Positions 1 to 5,804 of a stretch of 7,843 nucleotides of DNA are shown one piece after another. Numbering within the stretch: the first letter of the stretch is position 1; every line of letters begins with the position of its first letter. This DNA comes from Phycisphaerae bacterium SM23_33 (GTDB lineage: Bacteria > Planctomycetota > Phycisphaerae > SM23-33), in the NCBI GenBank assembly GCA_001303665.1, contig LJUF01000167.1, positions 1 to 7,843 of the forward strand, written 5' to 3'. The notes beneath the pieces were generated by a model that worked only from the letters and a program-made list of their open reading frames with translations, searched no databases and was not told where the DNA came from. The position numbers and the translations under genes were made by a program.

Positions 1-295
1 ACCGGTGTGCCTGGGCCCTGCCTGCAGCGCCGTATCGGGACAGCGCATTGCCGGCCACCGGGAGTTCCGAGGAATTCACATCCGTGAATTCCAGGCCCGG
101 CGAGTGGATCCAATAGATCCTGCCGTGGGAGATAGTCGAGACCCACGCACCCTCAAAACCGATGCCGCCGTCCTTGCCATCTATGTTTGCCTCAGGTGGT
201 TCATAAATGAACTGTTCCTCAACAAGGGTCACCGCGCCGGCCGGGGCGGTCATGAGGACGAGGATTGCCATCGCCATGGCGGCGATGCCTAACAC
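1..295 (-). CDS. Secreted surface protein, N-terminal part (runs off the window at base 1)
   Basis: The minus strand is open from here to the window edge. It encodes a hydrophobic leader ending in LMTAPAGA, then a mature region with FIYEPPEANIDG, GGIGFEGAW and later GNALSRYGAAGRAQ. The pattern of an FxY start, then GGxGFxGxW, then a GNAL segment resembles the N-terminus of large LamG-like or autotransporter-like secreted proteins in Planctomycetota that often end in PEP-CTERM. No function can be assigned from this part. The start is uncertain. I use GTG at 295 because it gives a full hydrophobic core. ATG at 277 is possible but leaves a short leader. Basic residues (RIRT) lie just upstream in the same open frame, so the true start may be further up. 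The next in-frame ATG is at 442, inside the PEP-CTERM tail of the esterase gene. No strong ribosome site supports any choice. Confidence 0.65.
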   Translation of the reverse strand, partial: MLGIAAMAMAILVLMTAPAGAVTLVEEQFIYEPPEANIDGKDGGIGFEGAWVSTISHGRIYWIHSPGLEFTDVNSSELPVAGNALSRYGAAGRAQAHR

Positions 296-407
296 CGTCC
301 TGATTCGATTTCCTGCAATCGTGCGTTTCCCGAGTCCAGTGTCGCTGATGGCCGCTGGACGTTGCTCACGGGGCAGTGTTCCCCCGTGTGAGGGGCTCCG
401 TTGCGGC

Positions 408-2363
408 TCATGCCTCTGGCGAGCCCTTCTCCTTCGCCGCATCCCCAGGCCTGCCGCGCCGGCAGCGAGCAAGATCAGCGACGTCGGCTCCGGAACCGAG
501 TAGGCGGCTACCATTTCGTCGAACGCGCCCGGCGCCGGATTCAAAATCGTATATGTCGTTGTCGAGGTCGCCGTCCAGATCGCCCATCTGATATGCCTGG
601 GCCGGTGACAGAGCGGACAGGTCACGCTGATTGCCATTCAGAAAGATGGGCCAGTCGAGTCCGCTGACCGCTCCATCGAAGTTCAGATCGGCAAGCACGA
701 TGGGCGCGCCGATATAGCGTATGGAAAGCTGGTTCGCGACCCCGTTGGCGTCCGTATACACGAACAAAAGGTCTCTGGTGGGGTTTTGGAGCCACGCGCC
801 GACGCCGAGGCTCACCTCCGAGCCCATGGCGATCACACCGTCGCCACCACCGACCTCGGCCTCCTCGCTCAGACCCGCGTTCGTACCGGTCAGCACCGAC
901 CAGTTGCCGTCGTTGTCCACCGAACCATCGCCGGCCAGGTCGTAGTTGCCCGCAATGGGCGTCCAGTGAGCCGCATCAAGCCCTCCGACGGCCGACGTGA
1001 TCGAATAGCCCTGAAGACCCATGTCGATGTCGCCATCCGACGGATTGACGATCTTGATCTCCCCAGTCTCCTGATCCACGGTAACGAACGGATGCTTTAC
1101 CTCCAGACTAACCATTGCCCGGCCCAGGGCATCGCCGACCATCATATAGGTCCAGGCATTATTATTGTAGTGATGACCCTCACTTCCCGGAGAATCGGCG
1201 ACGTCTCTCCAGTAATCCCGGGATTCGACGGTTTTGACATTACCTTCAAACTCAGGATACTTGCCCGTCTCTCCGCTTACGGCAAGTTGAGCATTGGCGA
1301 CTGTCAGGCCGGCTCCGGAGAGACTCCAGCCGCCAAAGCCGATGGTGGCTATCACAAAGGGTGCATCCGGGCTGGTGTTGCCCGGATAGCGGGTCTCGTA
1401 GTACGCCCGCACCTCATTGATGAGGTTCACCAGGTTAGACTCGTAGTTGCTTGCATGGGGCTCGCCCTGGTCCTTGTGGCCCTGCCACCAGCCGTACCCG
1501 GCGATCTCGAATCCCTGGGCCGCCCACTGCGGGAATTTGGTGTCAAAATTATCCAGAACGTCGGTGACGTTGTAAACCGAGTAGAGGTTCCAGTAAGTGG
1601 AAGATTGCGCGCCAATCCCCGGCTCCGAAGCCGCACTGGACGTGTGGGCCGATTTGCTGATGTAGGTCACCCCATTGTTGCGGACCTGACAATTGCTGGG
1701 GTAATCCGTGGCGTCCGCCCAGCCCGGGGAGCCCATATCGCTCTCGTCCAGGAAAAAATCGTCGTATTGCTTGCCGGCGTACCAGACGTACGGCGACGGG
1801 CCGCCGCTCGCCGTCAGCCAGCGGTTGGGCGACTCGCCGTAGCCGGCATAGGTATAGCCGTCGCTGTGGTCGAATCGCGGGCTGCCCGGGGGCAGGCAGT
1901 CCCAGCTGAGGCTTCGATTGCCCTGGGAAGCCTTGAGGACGATGACCGGTTCGCCATGGTGGTATCCCATGATGTGGCCAAACTGCAGTTCCGGTCCTAT
2001 TCTCTCGGCGCCGGACCCGCAACCGACGGTTAACCACTTCTTCGCCGTTGCCGTGATCACACCCTCATACCAAACGTCGTTTCGGACGGTCCAGGCGCCC
2101 GCGGCATCGACCATGTGAGGGAACATGCCCTCTGTCGTAACAGTACTCAGGGATCCCGGATCGGGGTCATTGACATAACCCATCCCAACCATGTTCGATT
2201 GACCTGACAGAATGTAAACCTTGACCGGCTTCGTGGTATCAGGCGGCGACGTGTCCGGGTCGGGTAAATCATGGGGACCCGGAATCTCCCCATCAGCAGA
2301 AGGCGGAAAAGCCAGGACCAACCATGAGAAGACAGCAAATCCAGCTGCCAGGTTCCTTGCCAT
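408..2363 (-). CDS. Secreted SASA-family carbohydrate (acetyl)esterase with dockerin-like region; C-terminal frameshift
   Basis: The start has a leader of about 25 residues (FAVFSWLVLAF...SADG) and an excellent ribosome site, GGAGGT, 6 bases before the ATG. Residues about 48-415 carry SGNH-hydrolase signatures of the sialate O-acetylesterase/SASA family: GQSNM at 54-58 (nucleophile Ser56), GPELQFG near 123, a WWQGHKD block at 292-298, and GHHYNNNA at 396-403 with the likely catalytic His. The family removes acetyl groups from glycans such as xylan or sialic acids; the substrate here is unknown. A dockerin-type region follows at about 558-607 (ADLNFDGAVSG and GDLDGDLDNDIYDF). After Phe607 (base 543) the frame is lost: the called protein ends in a basic nonsense tail, while the next frame from base 541 encodes NPAPGAF and VPEPTS with a hydrophobic span and RRRRR, a PEP-CTERM signal. 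The gene is damaged or mis-sequenced at its end, but the catalytic domain is intact. Confidence 0.85.
   Translation of the reverse strand: MARNLAAGFAVFSWLVLAFPPSADGEIPGPHDLPDPDTSPPDTTKPVKVYILSGQSNMVGMGYVNDPDPGSLSTVTTEGMFPHMVDAAGAWTVRNDVWYEGVITATAKKWLTVGCGSGAERIGPELQFGHIMGYHHGEPVIVLKASQGNRSLSWDCLPPGSPRFDHSDGYTYAGYGESPNRWLTASGGPSPYVWYAGKQYDDFFLDESDMGSPGWADATDYPSNCQVRNNGVTYISKSAHTSSAASEPGIGAQSSTYWNLYSVYNVTDVLDNFDTKFPQWAAQGFEIAGYGWWQGHKDQGEPHASNYESNLVNLINEVRAYYETRYPGNTSPDAPFVIATIGFGGWSLSGAGLTVANAQLAVSGETGKYPEFEGNVKTVESRDYWRDVADSPGSEGHHYNNNAWTYMMVGDALGRAMVSLEVKHPFVTVDQETGEIKIVNPSDGDIDMGLQGYSITSAVGGLDAAHWTPIAGNYDLAGDGSVDNDGNWSVLTGTNAGLSEEAEVGGGDGVIAMGSEVSLGVGAWLQNPTRDLLFVYTDANGVANQLSIRYIGAPIVLADLNFDGAVSGLDWPIFLNGNQRDLSALSPAQAYQMGDLDGDLDNDIYDFESGAGRVRRNGSRLLGSGADVADLARCRRGRPGDAAKEKGSPEA
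422..541 (-). pseudogene. PEP-CTERM sorting signal displaced out of frame from the esterase gene
   Basis: Read one base out of frame from the esterase, this stretch encodes NPAPGAFDEM, then VPEPTS at about base 496 downwards, a hydrophobic span (LILLAAGAAGLG) and five arginines. That order (VPEP, transmembrane helix, basic cluster) defines PEP-CTERM signals, which exosortase processes at the inner membrane. The paralogous tail at 2377-2646 has EAYELA directly before NPAPGAF, and planctomycete dockerin ends usually run DNDIxDFxxFKxAYxxAN. The esterase jumps from YDF straight to NPAPGAF, so a short internal deletion not divisible by three is the simplest explanation. The frame has no stop before the window edge. 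Confidence 0.8.
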
Positions 2364-2369
2364 CTGAAG

Positions 2370-2376
2370 ACCTCCT
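2370..2376 (-). promoter_or_regulatory. Strong Shine-Dalgarno of the esterase gene
   Basis: The minus strand reads TGAAGGAGGT here. The TGA is the stop of the preceding PEP-CTERM remnant, and AGGAGGT ends 6 bases before the esterase ATG at 2363. This fixes the esterase start and suggests that the two genes were translated from one transcript. Confidence 0.85.
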
Positions 2377-2646
2377 TCAAACCGCTCTTCGGGGCCGCTT
2401 TAGGTCCTCAACATGAAGAGTCCTTTTCCTGCGCCACAATCGCAATCCCGCCACACCTGCGGCAAGCAGCATCATCGAACTCGGCTCCGGAGCCGCGTGC
2501 GCGACAACCATTTCGGCGAACGCACCCGGTGCTGGATTCGCAAGCTCGTACGCCTCTTGAAGCGGGAACTCCTGGGAAGCCTCCGGCCGACAACCGCCGT
2601 CGGCCTTCCTGAGGAGTCTACCGCCGATCGCGAGATAGGCAAGCAC
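2377..2646 (-). pseudogene. Orphan C-terminal tail of a PEP-CTERM protein (5'-truncated gene)
   Basis: The minus frame encodes EAYELANPAPGAFAEM, then APEPSS, a hydrophobic span (MMLLAAGVAGL), WRRKR and a short polar end, followed by TGA at 2377-2379. This is a PEP-CTERM tail with the last residues of a dockerin-like domain (FPLQEAYELAN resembles FxxFKxAYxxAN). No catalytic or other recognisable domain precedes it. The longest reading starts at a GTG at 2646 without a leader peptide or clear ribosome site, so I read it as the 3' remnant of a larger secreted protein whose front is lost, not as a real 89-residue gene. It ends 13 bases before the esterase start and is paralogous to the esterase's own tail. 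Upstream DNA is accessory material including a ParB-like pseudogene, which may mark the breakpoint. Confidence 0.7.
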
Positions 2647-2839
2647 CTTTTTTACTCGACAGCGAGGTAGTTCGGTCGCTTCCAGGCCAAGCCGTCGCCT
2701 CCAGCGGCCGGCGTAGGGGCGTTCATTGCCGGTCCCGACAGACCATCCCCGTTGCCTCCGCCTCCTCCCACTGTCCCATCGTCTCCCGCAGTCCCGATGT
2801 ACATCGGGGTCAGCGACCAGTGCTCCGCCTTCCGTAGCA
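2647..2839. other. Interval between ParB-like pseudogene and PEP-CTERM remnant; no assignable gene
   Basis: On the minus strand this stretch is rich in GGAGGCGG-type repeats and can be read as glycine-rich peptides (GGGGNGDGL). A similar GGGDGDGL reading follows the second ParB tail near 5660-5688, so both ParB-tail copies are followed by related glycine/aspartate-coding sequence. This may be the beginning of the gene that originally lay downstream. A perfect 16-base palindrome lies at 2793-2808. I cannot support an intact gene. Confidence 0.4.
2793..2808. repeat. Perfect 16-base palindrome CCCGATGTACATCGGG
   Basis: The two 8-base arms, CCCGATGT and ACATCGGG, are exact reverse complements with no spacer. 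The site sits in non-coding DNA about 30 bases after the stop of the ParB-like pseudogene. It could be a hairpin-forming dispersed repeat, a protein-binding site or part of a decayed terminator; there is no T-run to support a terminator. Confidence 0.6.
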
Positions 2840-2926
2840 TTACCTCTTGACAGATTCGTGGCCGCACTTCGTGCAGCGGATCGTCTCGGCTGACTCTCCC
2901 GGGTCGGGCAACTCGTCGTCGAGGTC
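2840..2926 (-). repeat. ParB-tail direct repeat, copy 1
   Basis: This segment encodes DDELPDPGE, an IRC motif, CGHE and a KR-stop end. It matches 5689-5775 closely on the same strand. A 24-base block (2898-2921 here) is identical in both copies, and further matching runs cover TGCGGCCACGA and AAGAGGT near the stop. Confidence 0.8.
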
Positions 2927-3327
2927 GGTGTCGAACTCGCCGAGGTGCTCGGCCAGCTCCTTCTCCGAGAAGCCGATGAGCTTCAGGTCCACGCCCCGCT
3001 CGCGGAGTCCGGCGAGTCGATCGGCAGCAGGTCCGCATCCCATTGGGCCCGCTCGGCCGTTTTGTTGTCCGCCAGTCTGTACGCGCGCGCCTGCGCCGGC
3101 GTCAGGTCCTTCGCTACGTGGACCGGAACGGTCTTGAGGCCGGGCTTCTTGGCAGCCTTTCAGCGCGTATGCCCCACGGCGATCACGTCTTCGGTATCCA
3201 CGACGATGGGCTGCTGGAAGCCGAACTGCCGGATCGACTTGGCCACGGCGTCAACGGCCGCCTCGCTGTGCCGCGGGTTGTTCTGGTAAGGCTTTATGCT
3301 GTCGATACTTCGAATCTCGGTTTGCAT
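2840..3327 (-). pseudogene. ParB/Srx-like N-terminal nuclease-domain protein, broken by TGA and frameshift
   Basis: From ATG 3327 (GGGAG 9 bases upstream) the minus strand encodes EIRSIDSIKPYQNNPR, SIRQFGFQQPIVVD and VIAVGHTR, then a TGA at 3160-3162 (codon 56), then KAAKKPGLKTVPVHV, LTPAQARAYRLADNKTAE and WDADLLPI. These are the signature blocks of ParB-like nuclease-domain proteins in phages and mobile DNA, where GHTR is normally followed by Y/LKAA. A one-base loss near 3017-3018 then shifts the frame. The next frame continues with LAGLRERGVDLKLIGFSEKELAE, ELPDPGE and a CTKCGHE zinc-ribbon-like tail before TAA at 2840-2842. Repaired, the product would be about 162 residues, a normal length for a stand-alone protein. 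Two independent lesions argue for a true pseudogene. The role in life was probably DNA binding or nicking in a phage-like module; that is an inference. Confidence 0.85.
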
Positions 3328-3610
3328 GGCGACCAGCTCCCTGCAAACACAAGGGCTCCGCGGAGACGCGGCCCCGTACGGCCCGTGGTCCGGTGACCCT
3401 CGCGTGCGCGCTCAAGGCGCACGCCGCTCGGCCCGGTCTTCCACTGCCATCCTCACGCCCAGGAGGGAGAAGCCCAAGGGGCGGCAGAAGCGCGGCGCGA
3501 CGTTGCCCTTGCCTAACCTGGAATTCTCGCCGGTTCTCTGTAATAAGAAGGCGCGCGGCGTCGACTGGTGATGCGGCGTCGGTCGCCGACAACGGCAAGT
3601 CAGGGCCCGA
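3328..3610. other. Intergenic region between divergent ParB-like pseudogene and sigma-factor gene
   Basis: No convincing gene is visible on either strand; the readings that are open here lack family features. It must hold the plus-strand sigma operon promoter. GGAATT at 3520-3525 resembles an ECF -35 element and TAATAA lies at 3541-3546, but the 15-base spacing and weak matches allow only a tentative note. CTCCGCGGAG at 3355-3364 is a short GC palindrome. Confidence 0.35.
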
Positions 3611-4120
3611 ATGACCGACTGGGATACCATCGTTACCGAGCACGCACCGGCCGTCTGGCGAACGGCATATCGGCTGCTGAGCAACGAGGCAGACGCCTCG
3701 GATTGCATGCAGGAAGCCTTCGTCTCGGCGGTGGGCGTGGCGCGCCGCGAGGCCGTGCAAAACTGGCCGGCCCTGCTTAAGCGCCTCGCGACCACGCGGG
3801 CCCTCGATCGGCTCCGCGCGAGGATGCGGGAATCCGCCCGCCGCACGGCCCCGGTGGACATGGCGGCGCTGGCGGACGGCGACTGCGGCCCCGAGCGACG
3901 GTCCGAGCGTCGCGAACTGGCCGGGCGGGTGCGTCAAGCCCTCAGCAGGCTTCCCCGTCAACAGGCGGAAGTGTTCTGCCTGCGGTTCCTGAGCGGCATG
4001 AGCTACACGGAGATCGCCGATCACTTGGGCCTTCGCGCAAATAACGTGGGCGTCCTCCTCCACCGGGCGCGGTCGAAGCTTCGTGAGATGTTGGCCGAGG
4101 CGCAGGAACGTCCGGGCTGA
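3611..4120 (+). CDS. ECF-type RNA polymerase sigma factor (sigma-70 family)
   Basis: The 169-residue protein has the usual ECF length and two-domain layout. Region 2 covers about residues 5-75 (VWRTAYRLLSNEADASDCMQEAF, the core-binding and -10-recognition helices, then RLATTRALDRLRAR). Region 4 covers about 110-160 (LSRLPRQQAEVFCLRFLSGMSYTEIADHLGL, then a recognition helix with LLHRARSKLREML). It would direct RNA polymerase to a specific promoter set. The ATG at 3611 has a weak AGGG 5 bases upstream; the first residues, TDWDTIVTEHAPAVWRTAYRLL, match the normal ECF N-terminus. The adjacent membrane protein begins 9 bases after the stop and is probably co-transcribed as its regulator. Planctomycete ECF factors often pair with such proteins, and self-activation is likely but not shown. 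Confidence 0.93.
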   Translation: MTDWDTIVTEHAPAVWRTAYRLLSNEADASDCMQEAFVSAVGVARREAVQNWPALLKRLATTRALDRLRARMRESARRTAPVDMAALADGDCGPERRSERRELAGRVRQALSRLPRQQAEVFCLRFLSGMSYTEIADHLGLRANNVGVLLHRARSKLREMLAEAQERPG

Positions 4121-4122
4121 GG
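4119..4122 (+). promoter_or_regulatory. Ribosome site of the membrane regulator, overlapping the sigma-factor stop
   Basis: GAGG overlaps the sigma-factor TGA stop (4118-4120) and lies 7 bases before the ATG at 4130. This spacing favours ATG 4130 over the adjoining GTG at 4127 and indicates translational coupling. Confidence 0.6.
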
Positions 4123-4129
4123 TGTCGTG

Positions 4130-5338
4130 ATGGGTAGCGAGAAAAAGGACAAACAAGGCGACATTGTGGACGAGGCGGTCCGCACGCTGCTCGAAGCGCC
4201 CCTTCCGCCGGGCCCGAGCGATGAAGCACTCGCCCGGACGCTTACGGCGGTCCGCCAGGCTGACAGCATGGCCGCCCGGCCCACCTTGATGGAAAGGATA
4301 CGGTCGATGAATCGCTGGACGAAAGTGGGCACGGCGGCGGCAATGATCGTAGCGGCGGCAGTGTGCGGGTTCCTGCTGTTCAGCGGCGGCGGGGGGGTCG
4401 CCTTCGCCGACGTGAAGAAGAGGATCCAGGCGGCAGAGACGTTCACGTGCAAGGTGGTCACGTCCGCCCCGGAATTGAAACAACCCATGGTGTTCAAGGC
4501 CTACTTCAAGGAGCCCGGCCGCTTGCGCGCGGAGGCGACCTTCGGCGTCATCAGCATCGCTGACGTTCAAAAGGGCAAAGTCATCATGCTGAACCCCAAG
4601 GCCAAGGAGGCCACGGTCATCAATCTGGCGGACCTGCCCGAGATCCAACAGCAACAGATGGGCTTCCTGGCCGAGCTTAAGGAACTCATCGAAGGCAAGC
4701 CGCAGGACCTTGGCGAAGAGAAGATCGACGGGGCCGCGGCCAGGCACTATCGCATTCCGCCCGAGAATCAGGCCGCCGGCGTCTCCGTCGTGGACCTGTG
4801 GGCCGACGTCAAGACCGGCGATCCCATTCGTGTTGAGCTCGAAGGCCGCGGGCATGAGTACCAGATCACCATGACCGACTTCAGACTGAATCCTCGGCTC
4901 GACGACAAGCTTTTCAGCATCGAGGTCCCCGAGGGCTATTCGCGGATCAACATCGGCCGGCCCCGCTGGAAGGACGTGCTTGACGGCTTGCGGTTCATGG
5001 CGGTCCACAATGGCAGCACTTTTCCCGAGTCTCTGGCGATGAACATCGAGCTCTACAAGAAACTCCGTGGGAAAGTGCCCAAGGCCGACCTGAAGGAGAA
5101 ATGGCTCATGCTGGGGCGCATGCACCTGTTCATCGAGGCGCAGGTGCAGGCTCAGCAGTGGTCGCAGTGGAAGTACGTCGGCGCCGGCGTGAAGCTCGGC
5201 GACCGGACCAGGCCGGTCATGCACTGGCTGCCGAAGGGCGCGGCCAAGCACAAGGTGCTCTACGGCGACCTGAAGCGGATCGAGGACATGGACGCGTCGA
5301 AGCTGCCGGGTCGGGCGACCACCAAGGCCGCCGCGTGA
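4130..5338 (+). CDS. Membrane-anchored sigma-factor regulator with LolA-like outer domain
   Basis: This 402-residue protein has three parts. Residues 1-65 are charged and cytoplasmic (DIVDEAVRTLLEAPLPPGPSDEALARTL...LMERIRSMNRW), in the place where anti-sigma segments sit. Residues about 66-84 form one transmembrane helix (VGTAAAMIVAAAVCGFLLF). The outer part starts with VAFADVKKRIQAAETF and has a beta-rich region to about 275 (FKEPGRLRAEATF, KEATVINLAD, GAAARHYRI, WADVKTGDPIRVEL, LFSIEVPEGY) that resembles LolA/LppX-type lipid-carrier folds. Residues about 280-385 form a further segment (LDGLRFMAVHNGSTFPESL, then WKYVGAGVKLGDRTRPVMHW and VLYGDL) recurrent in planctomycete proteins of this type. 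I infer that it holds or releases the upstream ECF factor in response to an envelope signal, perhaps lipid or lipoprotein state. The cytoplasmic part lacks an obvious zinc-binding anti-sigma motif. It may alternatively be a membrane effector of the sigma regulon. Confidence 0.85.
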   Translation: MGSEKKDKQGDIVDEAVRTLLEAPLPPGPSDEALARTLTAVRQADSMAARPTLMERIRSMNRWTKVGTAAAMIVAAAVCGFLLFSGGGGVAFADVKKRIQAAETFTCKVVTSAPELKQPMVFKAYFKEPGRLRAEATFGVISIADVQKGKVIMLNPKAKEATVINLADLPEIQQQQMGFLAELKELIEGKPQDLGEEKIDGAAARHYRIPPENQAAGVSVVDLWADVKTGDPIRVELEGRGHEYQITMTDFRLNPRLDDKLFSIEVPEGYSRINIGRPRWKDVLDGLRFMAVHNGSTFPESLAMNIELYKKLRGKVPKADLKEKWLMLGRMHLFIEAQVQAQQWSQWKYVGAGVKLGDRTRPVMHWLPKGAAKHKVLYGDLKRIEDMDASKLPGRATTKAAA

Positions 5339-5688
5339 GAGGAAGCGCTCAGTCAGGTATTTGTCTTTTCAGCCGAGCCGTTCGCGGTATCATTGAGCGT
5401 AATGGACCTGCGGCGGTTGAACATGACGGCGAGACGGCACCGGGAAACGCCGATCCGCGGGGCGCTGCCGCCCGCCCTCTTGACGGGGATTCCCCGGATA
5501 GCGTCGCACCCACGACCATCGCGAGCTTTTTCGATGATTCTATTGCGTTTCCGGTGGTCATCGGCAGGCTCTCTCCGGCCGCCAGCAAACACGCATTGGC
5601 CTGCCATCGGGCCGTGATGCCGCCTGAAACGGCCTTCATCCGGGCGTTGGGGGCGGGTAAGAGCAGACCGTCTCCGTCGCCTCCCCCT
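5339..5688. other. Gene-poor interval after the sigma operon; no assignable gene
   Basis: Open readings exist on both strands (for example minus 5353-5607), but they have no ribosome site, recognisable motif or leader, and overlap one another. The minus strand just after the ParB-tail stop (about 5660-5688) can be read as GGGDGDGL, like the DNA after the first ParB tail. I see no convincing terminator for the sigma operon: GCGCTCA and TGAGCG lie over 40 bases apart. Confidence 0.35.
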
Positions 5689-5775
5689 TCACCTCTTGGG
5701 GAACTCGTGGCCGCACCTGGGACAGCGCGGATCCTCTCGGCCGGCTCACCCGGGTCGGGCAACTCGTCGTCGCTC
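5689..5775 (-). repeat. ParB-tail direct repeat, copy 2
   Basis: This is the partner of 2840-2926 on the same strand. The identical 24-base block is at 5749-5772. The two copies lie about 2.85 kb apart and flank the sigma-factor operon. Confidence 0.8.
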
Positions 5776-5795
5776 TCGTTTGCTCTGCCGAACAC
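5689..5795 (-). pseudogene. ParB-like gene fragment, C-terminal tail only
   Basis: The minus strand encodes ESDDELPDPGEPAERIR, then after a 2-base surplus (GC near 5727-5728) a C-P-R-CGHEFPKR end and a TGA at 5689-5691. This matches the tail of the pseudogene at 2840-3327 (DDELPDPGESAETIR, CTKCGHESVKR). The ParB nuclease domain is absent: similarity begins only about 10 bases after the antitoxin stop at 5805. The fragment is therefore a second remnant of the same gene family, broken at its 5' side by the toxin-antitoxin locus or by a recombination event. The tail has a C-x2-C-G-H zinc-ribbon-like pattern in both copies. Confidence 0.75.
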
Positions 5796-5804
5796 GGCGC
5801 AGAT

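Noticed and set aside
786..2033. Plus-strand open frame of 415 codons
   Set aside because: It is antisense to the esterase catalytic domain, which carries GQSNM and the other SASA blocks. It has no ribosome site or domain.
2652..3038. Minus-strand open frame of 128 codons across the ParB-like tail
   Set aside because: It overlaps the ParB tail in another frame, has arginine-rich nonsense composition, and the ParB family motifs lie in the competing frame.
3160..3162. TGA as a recoded sense codon or selenocysteine in the ParB-like gene
   Set aside because: Other genes in the window use TGA as a stop, the family has no selenoprotein members known to me, no adjoining hairpin is evident, and a second lesion exists downstream in the same gene.
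3251..5251. Long minus-strand open frame of 666 codons
   Set aside because: It lies antisense to the sigma factor and its regulator, which have clear family motifs. The antisense product is rich in Arg, His, Pro and Gly without motifs, as expected of a shadow frame in GC-rich DNA.
5339..5401. Terminator hairpin after the sigma operon
   Set aside because: The only complementary arms are short and separated by more than 40 bases, with no T-run.
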